The notes under the pieces: model-generated | Told to the model about the DNA's origin: nothing | The model's input: only the letters and a program-made list of their open reading frames with translations | Database searches by the model: none | Position numbers and translations under genes: made by a program | Part shown: piece by piece, positions 25,195-32,672 of the stretch | Numbering within the stretch: the stretch's first letter is position 1 | How the letters are laid out: each line of letters opens with the position of its first letter | Assembly (NCBI GenBank): GCA_046328715.1 | Contig: JAXLWB010000036.1 | Coordinates: 41,349-105,348 of the forward strand | DNA length: 64,000 nt | Reading direction: 5' to 3' | Source: JAXLWB01 sp046328715 | Lineage (GTDB): Bacteria > Chloroflexota > Anaerolineae > Caldilineales > Caldilineaceae

Positions 25195-26625
25195 TTAACC
25201 ACAGCCAGGATATGCTGCGGGGCTGCCAGCCTGATGCAAGGTACGCACAGGCGGTGTCTGTCCCAGCAGGTGAGGTTGATAGCTTGGCGCAGCGGCAGCG
25301 TAGAGATCGGTTCCATTCTGATCAACAAAGTAGAGCACCGCTCCATCTGCCGACCATTGCAGGATATGCGCACGGTCGGCAATCCTCTCCGGCGAACCGC
25401 CATAGGGTTTGACCCAGGTGCCGATCACGCCTTTCGTAGCCAGGGTGACGGTCCAGGCGTAACCGTTGCGCCCAAAATCGAGCAGACAGAAAGGCGGTGT
25501 CGGATCGCCGGGAAGAAGCTCGCCAGTAGGCGACATCCAGTCGATGTGATCTTCGCCAACCAGATGCCAGCCGGGGTGCCAGGGTTGATCGCTTGGCCAG
25601 GGTAGCTCCTTTTTTGAGATTTGGCGCAAGACGCGTTGCCCTGGCTTCCAGAGATAGGTGCCAACAAAGTTTGCCGGGTTGCAGCGCAGTTCTGGCTCGA
25701 CATGAACCAAGGCGACGCCACTCTCTGCATCAAGCGCAACGGTGCTAAAGCTGCGATTTGTGATCAGAACGCTCTTCCCCGTCTTGATATTGATCGTGCG
25801 CAGCTTGGAATTACCACATTTCATCGTAGCGGAATAGACAAGAACTGTTTCCCGATCCAGCCAGGCCACCAGCCTTTCATCGCTGCTCTCCGCCGCCACG
25901 GAATAGAGCGCACGTTGTTCGCTGCCATCGGTGCGGCTAACCCACACGCCGACCGGGTCTTGATAGGGCTCGTTGCCGCTGAAATGACTGGTGCCCGTAT
26001 GGAAAATCCAGCGTTCATCGGGCGACCAGACGAACTGATAGGCATGACTGGCTTCGTCGCTCAAGCGGGTGAGTTTGCCTTTTGCTAGGTCGTAGACATA
26101 AAGCTGCGCCTTGGAGCGTTCATGTTCGCTGACGAAGGCGAGCTTGCTGCCACTGGGCGACCAGACGATCCCGTCCCGGTTTTCTTCGAGGACGGCGCGT
26201 GTCGCATGTTCGGCATCGGCATGTTCGCCTTCGGAGAGGGTGCCTACGGGCTTTGTCGGTTGTAAGGGCGTGATTGTTTGGGCGGTGTGATTGGTCAGGG
26301 AGAGCAGTCGTAGTTCCAACCCGCGAAAGCGCTCTTTGGTATCCCGATCGACCACATAGGCGACATGCTCGTTGTCGGGCGAAAGCAGCACGCGCAGGAT
26401 TTCGTCACTTTCCGTGGCTACCTGCTCCAGGTTTTCCCCCTTGGCATCGGCCAACCAAAGCTGATAGCCAGTGTTGAGGATCATCTTTTGTGATGGCTCG
26501 GCCGGTTGCGTGGCTGGGCTATCAGTACTTGCTGCATAAAGTGGTGGGGAAAGTTCGTTCCACACGAACAACAAACCCATCAAAAGGATCACAATGTCGA
26601 GAACGACAATCCGTTGCGGTAGCAT
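25195..26625 (-). CDS. Membrane-anchored TolB-like (PD40) beta-propeller protein
   Basis: A 476-residue protein with an N-terminal hydrophobic segment (RIVVLDIVILLMGLLFVW) that is a signal anchor or uncleaved signal. The rest shows WD40/PD40-like repeats, recognised by phrases such as ILRVLLSPDNEHVAYVVD, GIVWSPSGSKLAFVSE, YQFVWSPDERWIFHT and ILQWSADGAVLYFVDQNG. These fold as a beta-propeller that binds partners rather than catalysing reactions. ATG 26625 is preferred to the ORF start at 26667 because GAGGAG lies 7 nt before it. A weak phased operator (H) lies upstream. The function is not determined. Confidence 0.8.
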   Translation of the reverse strand: MLPQRIVVLDIVILLMGLLFVWNELSPPLYAASTDSPATQPAEPSQKMILNTGYQLWLADAKGENLEQVATESDEILRVLLSPDNEHVAYVVDRDTKERFRGLELRLLSLTNHTAQTITPLQPTKPVGTLSEGEHADAEHATRAVLEENRDGIVWSPSGSKLAFVSEHERSKAQLYVYDLAKGKLTRLSDEASHAYQFVWSPDERWIFHTGTSHFSGNEPYQDPVGVWVSRTDGSEQRALYSVAAESSDERLVAWLDRETVLVYSATMKCGNSKLRTINIKTGKSVLITNRSFSTVALDAESGVALVHVEPELRCNPANFVGTYLWKPGQRVLRQISKKELPWPSDQPWHPGWHLVGEDHIDWMSPTGELLPGDPTPPFCLLDFGRNGYAWTVTLATKGVIGTWVKPYGGSPERIADRAHILQWSADGAVLYFVDQNGTDLYAAAAPSYQPHLLGQTPPVRTLHQAGSPAAYPGCG

Positions 26626-26730
26626 GACCAATCTCCTCGGTACCTGCGTCGAATGAATCTGTTGCATAAAACGGCTGAAACGTGACGCGTGATATACCGT
26701 TCAGCTCCATTGAGTAGCGTCTACATACTC

Positions 26731-26797
26731 ATTAACGCGCAGAATCGATCCAAAAAGAAGCCACAAAGTAGTACAAAAAGCGATACAACAGAGAACA
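26731..26797 (-). promoter_or_regulatory. Possible degenerate phased operator H (for the gene at 26625)
   Basis: Read on the minus strand, TGTAT (26787-26783) and TGTAC (26775-26771) are 12 bp apart. TGGCTTCTT follows one step later at 26763, and GTTAAT lies at 26736-26731. The TTCTGTTG element is poorly conserved, so this is a weak member. Confidence 0.35.
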
Positions 26798-26939
26798 ATG
26801 CGAATTGCAGATTGCGGAATTGGGTACGCCGATGAAACGGAAATTGCCGGGATGAACATGGAGCAAACCAATAAAGATCCGCAAACATCCGTTTGATCCG
26901 TGTCACCTGCGTACCGCTCCATCCCCTCCATGTGACGTC

Positions 26940-27019
26940 TGTTCCGCGATTTGTAGACGGCGCTGTCGATCCCCCTGTATCGCTTGTTTCTGTTGTCGGT
27001 TGTACCTCTCTGCTTTAAT
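26940..27019 (+). promoter_or_regulatory. Phased TGTAT operator/promoter E (for the gene at 27076)
   Basis: TGTTC (26940), TGTAG (26952), TGTCG (26964) and TGTAT (26976) are 12 bp apart. TTCTGTTG at 26988 is in phase and TTTAAT at 27014 is 26 bp further. Operators E and H face away from each other between divergent genes. Confidence 0.75.
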
Positions 27020-27075
27020 CGAGTCAGGAAAGTCAATCGATGGTTACACAGATTTTATGAGCAGAAAGGAACTCT

Positions 27076-29676
27076 ATGAAGATCAACATGTTTGCCCAAC
27101 GGGCTGGGGTACTCATCGTCAGCCTGATTTTATGCTTACTTCCGCAGCCAACGCAGGCGCAGAATACGCCTAGCACGCCTTCCCCGGAATGCCAGGCGAC
27201 CTATCTGAGCGATAGTTGGAATGGCGACTTTACCATTAGTTACGACATCAGCGAAACCTATGACAATGGCAGTCCGCGCAGCGGGGAAGCCCATCAATCG
27301 GGCAATCTCTCGTTGGTCTTTGCCGAGCGCTCGGGCGATGCCTCCTATGCGACCTGGCGGCTCAAGCAGGCAGGTGGTTCGGGTGTGCTGCATTCGCGCT
27401 ACATAGAGCAGAAGATTACGGGGCCTCACGAAAAGGTGATCGACGGCTCGGGAGTGCCGGTCGGCTTTATCGGTCACGTGGAGATGGAAGCTGCCACCTG
27501 TTCCTACAGCGTCGAAGTCTTTGCCTACATCAACGTGACCGTGACTGAGACCGATTCGGTGCCCCAACAAGAAATGATGGACCTGGCCATCTTCCGTCTC
27601 TACGACCAACCTTTCGACCCAGTAGAAGCATCTGCTGTCACGTTGCAAGCACCAGATCGTGCCAAACCGCGCCAGTTGCAGGGTAACGTGGCGATCAAAG
27701 TGCCAGTGGTGCCAAGTGTAGAACGCAAAACTCAGTTTATGCCTGGTCTCTCCTCCGTCGACACGGCCAACCTGATGCGCCTGAAAGGACGCCCGGATCT
27801 GGGTACGGCGGGCGTAGGCTGGACGTTGACACCGAACCCCAGCCAACCCTACATTGCGTCTGTGGAGATCAAACACAAAATTTATCCCACCAGTCGCTGG
27901 GGAGAGGTGGGTCAACTGGGCACAGTGGATGGCAACCTGGTCCAGATCACGGCCAATCTCTACAACCCCACCGACACCCTCTATCCGGTGCTTGCGCTGC
28001 GCTTTCTCGATGCTGAATCGAAGCAACCGTTCCCCGGTTGTGACATCAGAACCGCCTTATCACCCAAACGGATCACGCCGATCGTCTGTGAATGGGACAC
28101 GCAAGGCTACGCTTGGGATGCACCCTGGCAAGGACATGCGGGAACCAAACATCCCTCGCATTTTGTGCGTGTCGAGTTGGGAGGCAAAGCTGACCCGCTT
28201 GATATTGTCGAGAAGTCCATCACCATTCGGCCGAAACCGTTGATTTTGGTCCCTGGTGAATACAATAACCCGAACGCCTGGCTCAAATTTCAACGCTTTA
28301 TTGTCGACGCCAACGAATATTGGACGGGCTACGTTGTGCCTGGCCTGCGAACGAGCGACAACCCGCTCCCCTGGGCGCATGAAAAGCGAGACACCATCGC
28401 TACCAATGCCGATGTGCTGGTCGAGTACGTTCGCCAGGTGCGCCTCCTGGAAAACGCTTGGCATGTCGATATCGTTGCCCACGGTGTTGGCGGCTTGATT
28501 GCGCGGCGCTATATCTACTCGAACCTGCCGACGAACTCGGACACGGCTCGCCCGGTGATCCATCGCTTGGTGATGCTTGGGACACCCAACCGTGGCTCCG
28601 ATTGTGCCACTGCGGAACTGGTCTTGGCGCTCAAATTCGATCTCCCCGACCTGTTGAAAATTGTCGAAACCTTACCGGCAGCCGTGGATAAATTTAACGA
28701 GGAAGTGAATGATCTGCGAGGTGTGATTCCTGCGGCACTGGGCGGTAATCAGCACAACTACCGGTGTGCTTGGCCCTTTACTGCGCCCAGCGACGACTTT
28801 GTCACCTATGAAAGCGCAACGTGGCGTTTTGGCAACGTGGCGGCGACCAATTCAAGCCACCTGGAAATGATCAAATCGCAACAAGACTTTGACAATTTTG
28901 TCTGGCCGCAACTAGCGGATAGCCACGATGGCGGTGGATTGCTGGCACAAAGTGCCGAGATCGCACCACTTACGCCCAACTCAACCAGCGATGAACCCGG
29001 TACTATGGACAATGTCGATCAACAGCCGCTAGCAACGCAGTTCGTCAGCCAAACCGTCGCCGCCCAGCGTGCGCTCGACCTACACTTCGCTGTGCCTACT
29101 GCCCGAGCCGTGGCCGTGACGCTGGTGGCCTCCTCCAACCTCACCTCGACGCTGCTGCGCCCGGACGGCAGCACACAACAGGTGATCGCCGCCGAGAGTG
29201 CAGAAGCAGAAGGCTGGTGGCGTACGATGGTGATCAGCAATCCGATCCCCGGCACCTGGACGCTGCGCTTGGCCAATGGCAATGGCGCAAGCGAAGGGGT
29301 AGTAGCCTTTCTGCAGGTGGTCGAGGGTCCGGCCACGATCAATGTGGCGCATACTCAAGCGGATGAACAAGGGAAGGTGACAGTGACGGCGCAGATCAAT
29401 GGTCTAACAGCTGCGGCCAATACGCTACAACTTAGCCTACGCACGGTCAATAGTCAAGGTCTTCCTCAAACATTGCCACTGCTCGATGATGGGCAACATA
29501 ACGATGGTTCCGCCGGCGATGGCCTCTGCGGTACCAGCGTCACCATCACCGATCTGATCGCTGCCTTTGTCGTAGCAACCCTTGGCGATCAATCCTACCT
29601 GCTGCCGGTGCAGCTTGATGGGGCGGCATCACCGACTGCGCATCGCAGCTATCTGCCGCTGCTTATGCGCCCGTGA
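27076..29676 (+). CDS. Secreted alpha/beta-hydrolase-like protein with missing nucleophile
   Basis: An 866-residue exported protein. The signal peptide is AGVLIVSLILCLLPQPTQAQ. The central part (about residues 390-600) looks like a PGAP1/lipase-type alpha/beta-hydrolase: LILVPGEYNNPNAW, WHVDIVAHGVGGLIARRYI and LVMLGTPNRGSDCA. The elbow that should read HSxGG reads HGVGG, so the catalytic serine is glycine 470 (codon GGT, one base from AGT). The C-terminal third holds two beta-sandwich-like regions (PIPGTWTLRLANG; VTVTAQINGLTAAANTLQLSL) and ends SYLPLLMRP. It may bind rather than hydrolyse its target. AAAGGAA precedes the start and operator E lies upstream. Confidence 0.8.
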   Translation: MKINMFAQRAGVLIVSLILCLLPQPTQAQNTPSTPSPECQATYLSDSWNGDFTISYDISETYDNGSPRSGEAHQSGNLSLVFAERSGDASYATWRLKQAGGSGVLHSRYIEQKITGPHEKVIDGSGVPVGFIGHVEMEAATCSYSVEVFAYINVTVTETDSVPQQEMMDLAIFRLYDQPFDPVEASAVTLQAPDRAKPRQLQGNVAIKVPVVPSVERKTQFMPGLSSVDTANLMRLKGRPDLGTAGVGWTLTPNPSQPYIASVEIKHKIYPTSRWGEVGQLGTVDGNLVQITANLYNPTDTLYPVLALRFLDAESKQPFPGCDIRTALSPKRITPIVCEWDTQGYAWDAPWQGHAGTKHPSHFVRVELGGKADPLDIVEKSITIRPKPLILVPGEYNNPNAWLKFQRFIVDANEYWTGYVVPGLRTSDNPLPWAHEKRDTIATNADVLVEYVRQVRLLENAWHVDIVAHGVGGLIARRYIYSNLPTNSDTARPVIHRLVMLGTPNRGSDCATAELVLALKFDLPDLLKIVETLPAAVDKFNEEVNDLRGVIPAALGGNQHNYRCAWPFTAPSDDFVTYESATWRFGNVAATNSSHLEMIKSQQDFDNFVWPQLADSHDGGGLLAQSAEIAPLTPNSTSDEPGTMDNVDQQPLATQFVSQTVAAQRALDLHFAVPTARAVAVTLVASSNLTSTLLRPDGSTQQVIAAESAEAEGWWRTMVISNPIPGTWTLRLANGNGASEGVVAFLQVVEGPATINVAHTQADEQGKVTVTAQINGLTAAANTLQLSLRTVNSQGLPQTLPLLDDGQHNDGSAGDGLCGTSVTITDLIAAFVVATLGDQSYLLPVQLDGAASPTAHRSYLPLLMRP

Positions 29677-29691
29677 ATAAGACCAGTGGAC

Positions 29692-29762
29692 AGTAGACAG
29701 TGGGACAGTAGACAGTGGCCTCGCACCGACTTACTGTCCTACTGATTTACTGTCTCACTGAC
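29692..29762. repeat. Inverted-repeat element R7 between convergent genes
   Basis: GTGGACAGTAGACAGTGGGA repeats on the left are complementary to ACTGTCCTACTGATTTACTG on the right. It is the same family as 5594-5670 and 58081-58138. Confidence 0.6.
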
Positions 29763-29795
29763 GTTCGTACGTTGCAGGGATAGCGGCATGGTTAG

Positions 29796-30329
29796 TTATC
29801 CAAGCATATCACCGATTTCGGTGACAATTTTTGTGCCAAAGGCAAACCAGATCAATGCCGAGCTACCAGCAAAGACGAATCCTGCCATAACCTGGATTAG
29901 ATAGCCGCCCCAAACCGCCGCCCAGGAGTCGATTCTGGGTGTCACTTGCTCCAGCGGATCGTACAGCACGGGGACTGTTTTGCCGACGTAATAGTCAAAG
30001 TCCTTGTGATCTTTGCGTTTGGGCGTCGGGAACCAATCCCGAGGGCGATAGCGTGTTTCGACCTCACCCATCTCTGAGCAGAACGAGCGTCTTTCCCCAT
30101 TTTGCGTGTGAAAGTAGATGACAGGATAGCGTTGAACATGGTAGGTATGGTAGTTATGGCTCGCCCGGTACGCTTGCGACTTCGTCTCAATTTTCGTCAC
30201 AACTCCCTCAACCGCCTGCATGCGTGGACGGACTTGCCACATGACAAGCCCATCCCGAATCCCCACCAGCACCAGCCCGATGCCCACCAACAAGAAAATG
30301 ATTGCCATGCCGCCAACCACAAATGCCAT
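29796..30329 (-). CDS. DUF3592-type membrane protein
   Basis: A 177-residue protein with an N-terminal transmembrane segment (VVGGMAIIFLLVGIGLVLVGI) and a C-terminal one (VMAGFVFAGSSALIWFAFG). Between them is a beta-rich domain: AVEGVVTKIETKSQ, YPVIYFHTQNGERRSFCSE, and YYVGKTVPVLYDPLEQVTPRIDSW. This arrangement, including the VPVLYDPxxP-like phrase near the second helix, is typical of DUF3592 proteins, whose role is unknown. It is a single gene with intergenic DNA on both sides. Confidence 0.78.
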   Translation of the reverse strand: MAFVVGGMAIIFLLVGIGLVLVGIRDGLVMWQVRPRMQAVEGVVTKIETKSQAYRASHNYHTYHVQRYPVIYFHTQNGERRSFCSEMGEVETRYRPRDWFPTPKRKDHKDFDYYVGKTVPVLYDPLEQVTPRIDSWAAVWGGYLIQVMAGFVFAGSSALIWFAFGTKIVTEIGDMLG

Positions 30330-30580
30330 AAAGTTACCTCTCGCTCAATTTGCTATGCAATAGGGCAAGTATATCCAATCTACCGCCACTTTTGACCCAT
30401 CGAAAGGTGTATCCAGCCATTTATTGAGTCTCATCAGACTTTAGGCGCGAAAATTTCACTGGCATCTCGCTGGTTATAGCAATTGAAGCACTCCACTTTG
30501 TAAAAAACTAAAAAAGCCACCCAGCGTACTGGATAGCTTGATCGATGGTGATTGATTGGTCAAGGGGCCAAGCGGCGGGG

Positions 30581-30669
30581 GTGCATATCAAGATGGGGGC
30601 GGAACTTCAGAACCCTACCCTTTGGGTAGGGTTCTGAATGGCACGTTTTACCCCGAAGTTGATATGCAC
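30581..30669. repeat. Nested inverted-repeat element (89 bp)
   Basis: The outer arms GTGCATATCAA (30581-30591) and TTGATATGCAC (30659-30669) enclose a perfect 15-bp inner stem, TTCAGAACCCTACCC (30606-30620) with 30624-30638, and a 3-nt loop. It has no coding capacity. It lies in the 470-bp gap between the DUF3592 gene and the flavoprotein gene, where no gene is seen. Confidence 0.6.
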
Positions 30670-30726
30670 AATCGGCGGTCAATTCTTTGATAGAGCAAGT
30701 GGGATCAGCGCTATCAAGCATAGGAA

Positions 30727-30779
30727 GACAAGATGACAGGCGGATAGAGACTTTCATCTCTTCATCCTGTCATCTTGTC
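30727..30779. repeat. Inverted repeat GACAAGATGACAGG
   Basis: GACAAGATGACAGG (30727-30740) pairs with CCTGTCATCTTGTC (30766-30779), just after the stop of the minus-strand flavoprotein gene. A related hairpin (AAGGTGACAGGG/CCCTGTCACCTT) lies at 32428-32481. Confidence 0.6.
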
Positions 30780-30796
30780 TTTCCTTCTCCGTAACT

Positions 30797-32221
30797 TTAT
30801 GCTTCTACTGGCTCAATATGGCGTACAGGTCGGGAGGCTGGGATGTTGAAGGCGTGGTCAAAGCGCTTGTTGGGGTCATACTTGGCCTTGACACGCATCA
30901 ACCACTCGTAGCTTTCCAACGAATAGGCATCTTTGGTGCGTTTGCGAATCTCTTCACCCTCCAAGAAGTTGAGATAGACGCCCTCCATGACCGGTGCCAG
31001 CTCTTGCTTCATCGTTTGAACATACTGCTTTACCTGTTCGGCCATCTGTGGGGTCGGGATGGCGGCCACAACACAGAGAACATGTTCCATCTGGCGATGA
31101 CCGATCGGGCTGTTGTGACTGAGTCGGGTCACCTGACCGCCAGCGTGGCGTACCTCGACCACCGTCAATGGCGATGAACCATAGTTGGAGATGCCATAGT
31201 TCAACAAGGTGTCGATCACCTCGTCGTTCAACTCACGCATCCAGCCACCACTGATATAGGTCGGCATTGGCTCCTTGGGATCGTTGCTGATTGTGTCAGC
31301 CTGGCTAAAGGGTATGGCGCCGAAGAAGTTGACCACCGGTTGTTGCCATTCCAACCAGGGATGAATCAATTTCTCCCCTTCTTCGAGGTCGCCCGTATAA
31401 CAACCGCGCACCATGACAAAGGATTTGCCGCGCAGAAATTCAGGCAGTTCGGGCATGGACGGGAAGTTCATAATCACAATCGAAGTCGTCATCTCGTTGG
31501 GCAGGGTCTTGATCCACTGGCGGTAGCGAGTAAAGACCTCTTTGCCCTGGCTCACCGGATAGAGCAGATTGCCTGCGTAGACCTGAGTCACCGGGTAAAG
31601 TTTGATCTCCATGCCCGTGACTACGGCAAATGCACCGCCACCGCCGCGCAAGCCCCAGAAGAGATCGGGGTTTTCCGTAGGGCTGGCATGACGAACCTGA
31701 CCATCGGCGGTGACCACTTCAAAGAAGTTGACGCTGTCGGCGGAGAGCCCATATTTGCGTGCCAACCAGCCCAGACCACCACCCAATGTATAGCCTACCG
31801 CTCCTACGTCCGAAGAAGAGCCCATCAGCGGTGCCAACCCATGCGCCTGTGCCTTGTCCAGCACAACGGCCCACTGTGCGCCTGCCTCGACCCAAGCGGT
31901 CTGCGTGGCTGGGTCCACCTGGACGCCATTCATACGGCTGGTGTTGATCAGCATGGCACCGTCTGCGGCACGGACAACGCCATGTCCCGTGCCCATCACT
32001 GCTACTTGCATCTTCTCTTGTTCGGCATAACGGAGTGCTGCCGCCACGTCCGCTGTACATTCAGCCACTACAATCAAGGCAGGATATTGATTATAGGCCA
32101 GGTTCCAGGCCTGGCGCATGGTGTTGTAAGTAGGTTCATCTGCGGCAACAACGCTTCCTTCTACGTTTCGACGTAATTCATCTACCGTGATTGTTTTGAC
32201 GGTTTGGCTATCGAAAAACAT
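30797..32221 (-). CDS. FAD-linked oxidase, berberine-bridge-enzyme (BBE) type
   Basis: A 474-residue flavoprotein of the PCMH/VAO superfamily. The FAD-binding domain has ALIVVAECTADVAAALRYAE, VMGTGHGVVRAADGAMLINTSRM (the histidine is at the usual covalent-FAD position), GLAPLMGSSSDVGAVGYTLGGGLGWLARKYG and PDLFWGLRGGGGAFAVVTGMEIKLYPV. The C-terminal BBE motif is YLNFLEGEE...YDPNKRFDHAFNI. The cysteine that gives a bicovalent flavin in some members is not evident. It oxidises an unknown alcohol or sugar-like substrate. ATG 32221 follows AAGGAG; the longer upstream ORF lacks support. Operator F lies upstream. Confidence 0.87.
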   Translation of the reverse strand: MFFDSQTVKTITVDELRRNVEGSVVAADEPTYNTMRQAWNLAYNQYPALIVVAECTADVAAALRYAEQEKMQVAVMGTGHGVVRAADGAMLINTSRMNGVQVDPATQTAWVEAGAQWAVVLDKAQAHGLAPLMGSSSDVGAVGYTLGGGLGWLARKYGLSADSVNFFEVVTADGQVRHASPTENPDLFWGLRGGGGAFAVVTGMEIKLYPVTQVYAGNLLYPVSQGKEVFTRYRQWIKTLPNEMTTSIVIMNFPSMPELPEFLRGKSFVMVRGCYTGDLEEGEKLIHPWLEWQQPVVNFFGAIPFSQADTISNDPKEPMPTYISGGWMRELNDEVIDTLLNYGISNYGSSPLTVVEVRHAGGQVTRLSHNSPIGHRQMEHVLCVVAAIPTPQMAEQVKQYVQTMKQELAPVMEGVYLNFLEGEEIRKRTKDAYSLESYEWLMRVKAKYDPNKRFDHAFNIPASRPVRHIEPVEA

Positions 32222-32312
32222 TGGTTTGCTCCTTGTTATTGATTTTGGATGAAGTTTTTGTACCGATTGGGTCTCTTTGTGCTGAGGCCTCTCGTTTGTT
32301 TTGTATGGCCCT

Positions 32313-32393
32313 AGCATAACGACAAGCCAGGCTGTTGACGAGTAGCAAATCGATACAAGGATCGATACAGGAGGCGATACAGAGGGTAATACA
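32313..32393 (-). promoter_or_regulatory. Phased TGTAT operator/promoter F (for the gene at 32221)
   Basis: Four perfect TGTAT pentamers on the minus strand (starts 32393, 32381, 32369 and 32357) are exactly 12 bp apart. TACTCGTC replaces TTCTGTTG at 32344, one base later than usual. TATGCT at 32318 keeps the 26-bp distance. This shows the array is read in the direction of its gene. Confidence 0.7.
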
Positions 32394-32427
32394 AGAGGAA
32401 GACAAGAAGACAGGAAGACAAAAAGAC

Positions 32428-32481
32428 AAGGTGACAGGGGCAATTTGTAGGGGTATTCGCTTGCCGATGCCCTGTCACCTT
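32428..32481. repeat. Inverted repeat with R6 core
   Basis: AAGGTGACAGGGGCA pairs with TGCCCTGTCACCTT; the loop contains TGTAGGGGTATTCGCTTGCC, a diverged R6. The following 32482-32672 has no gene. One minus-strand frame at about 32545-32650 (GIHANIPGTAQGILDLAEIVCAEPG) may be a gene relic. Confidence 0.5.
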
Positions 32482-32672
32482 ATGTTGGGTTTGTGGAGAA
32501 TGTAAGTTGTGGCGCTTATTTGTGGAAGGGGTGAGCGGTTGGTCACGTCCCTGGCTCGGCGCACACGATTTCCGCTAGATCGAGAATGCCCTGCGCCGTG
32601 CCAGGAATGTTTGCGTGTATACCGCGCGCCGGGTCGAGTCGCACGAGGCGTACTTACTCAACGAGTTTCGTT

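Noticed and set aside
27136..28026. 296-residue minus-strand ORF opposite the hydrolase-like gene
   Set aside because: It is antisense to a gene with a signal peptide, recognisable domains and a good ribosome site. Its translation is Arg/His-rich without domain features.
31340..32176. 278-residue plus-strand ORF opposite the BBE-type flavoprotein gene
   Set aside because: It is a shadow of a well-supported gene; no domain, no ribosome site.
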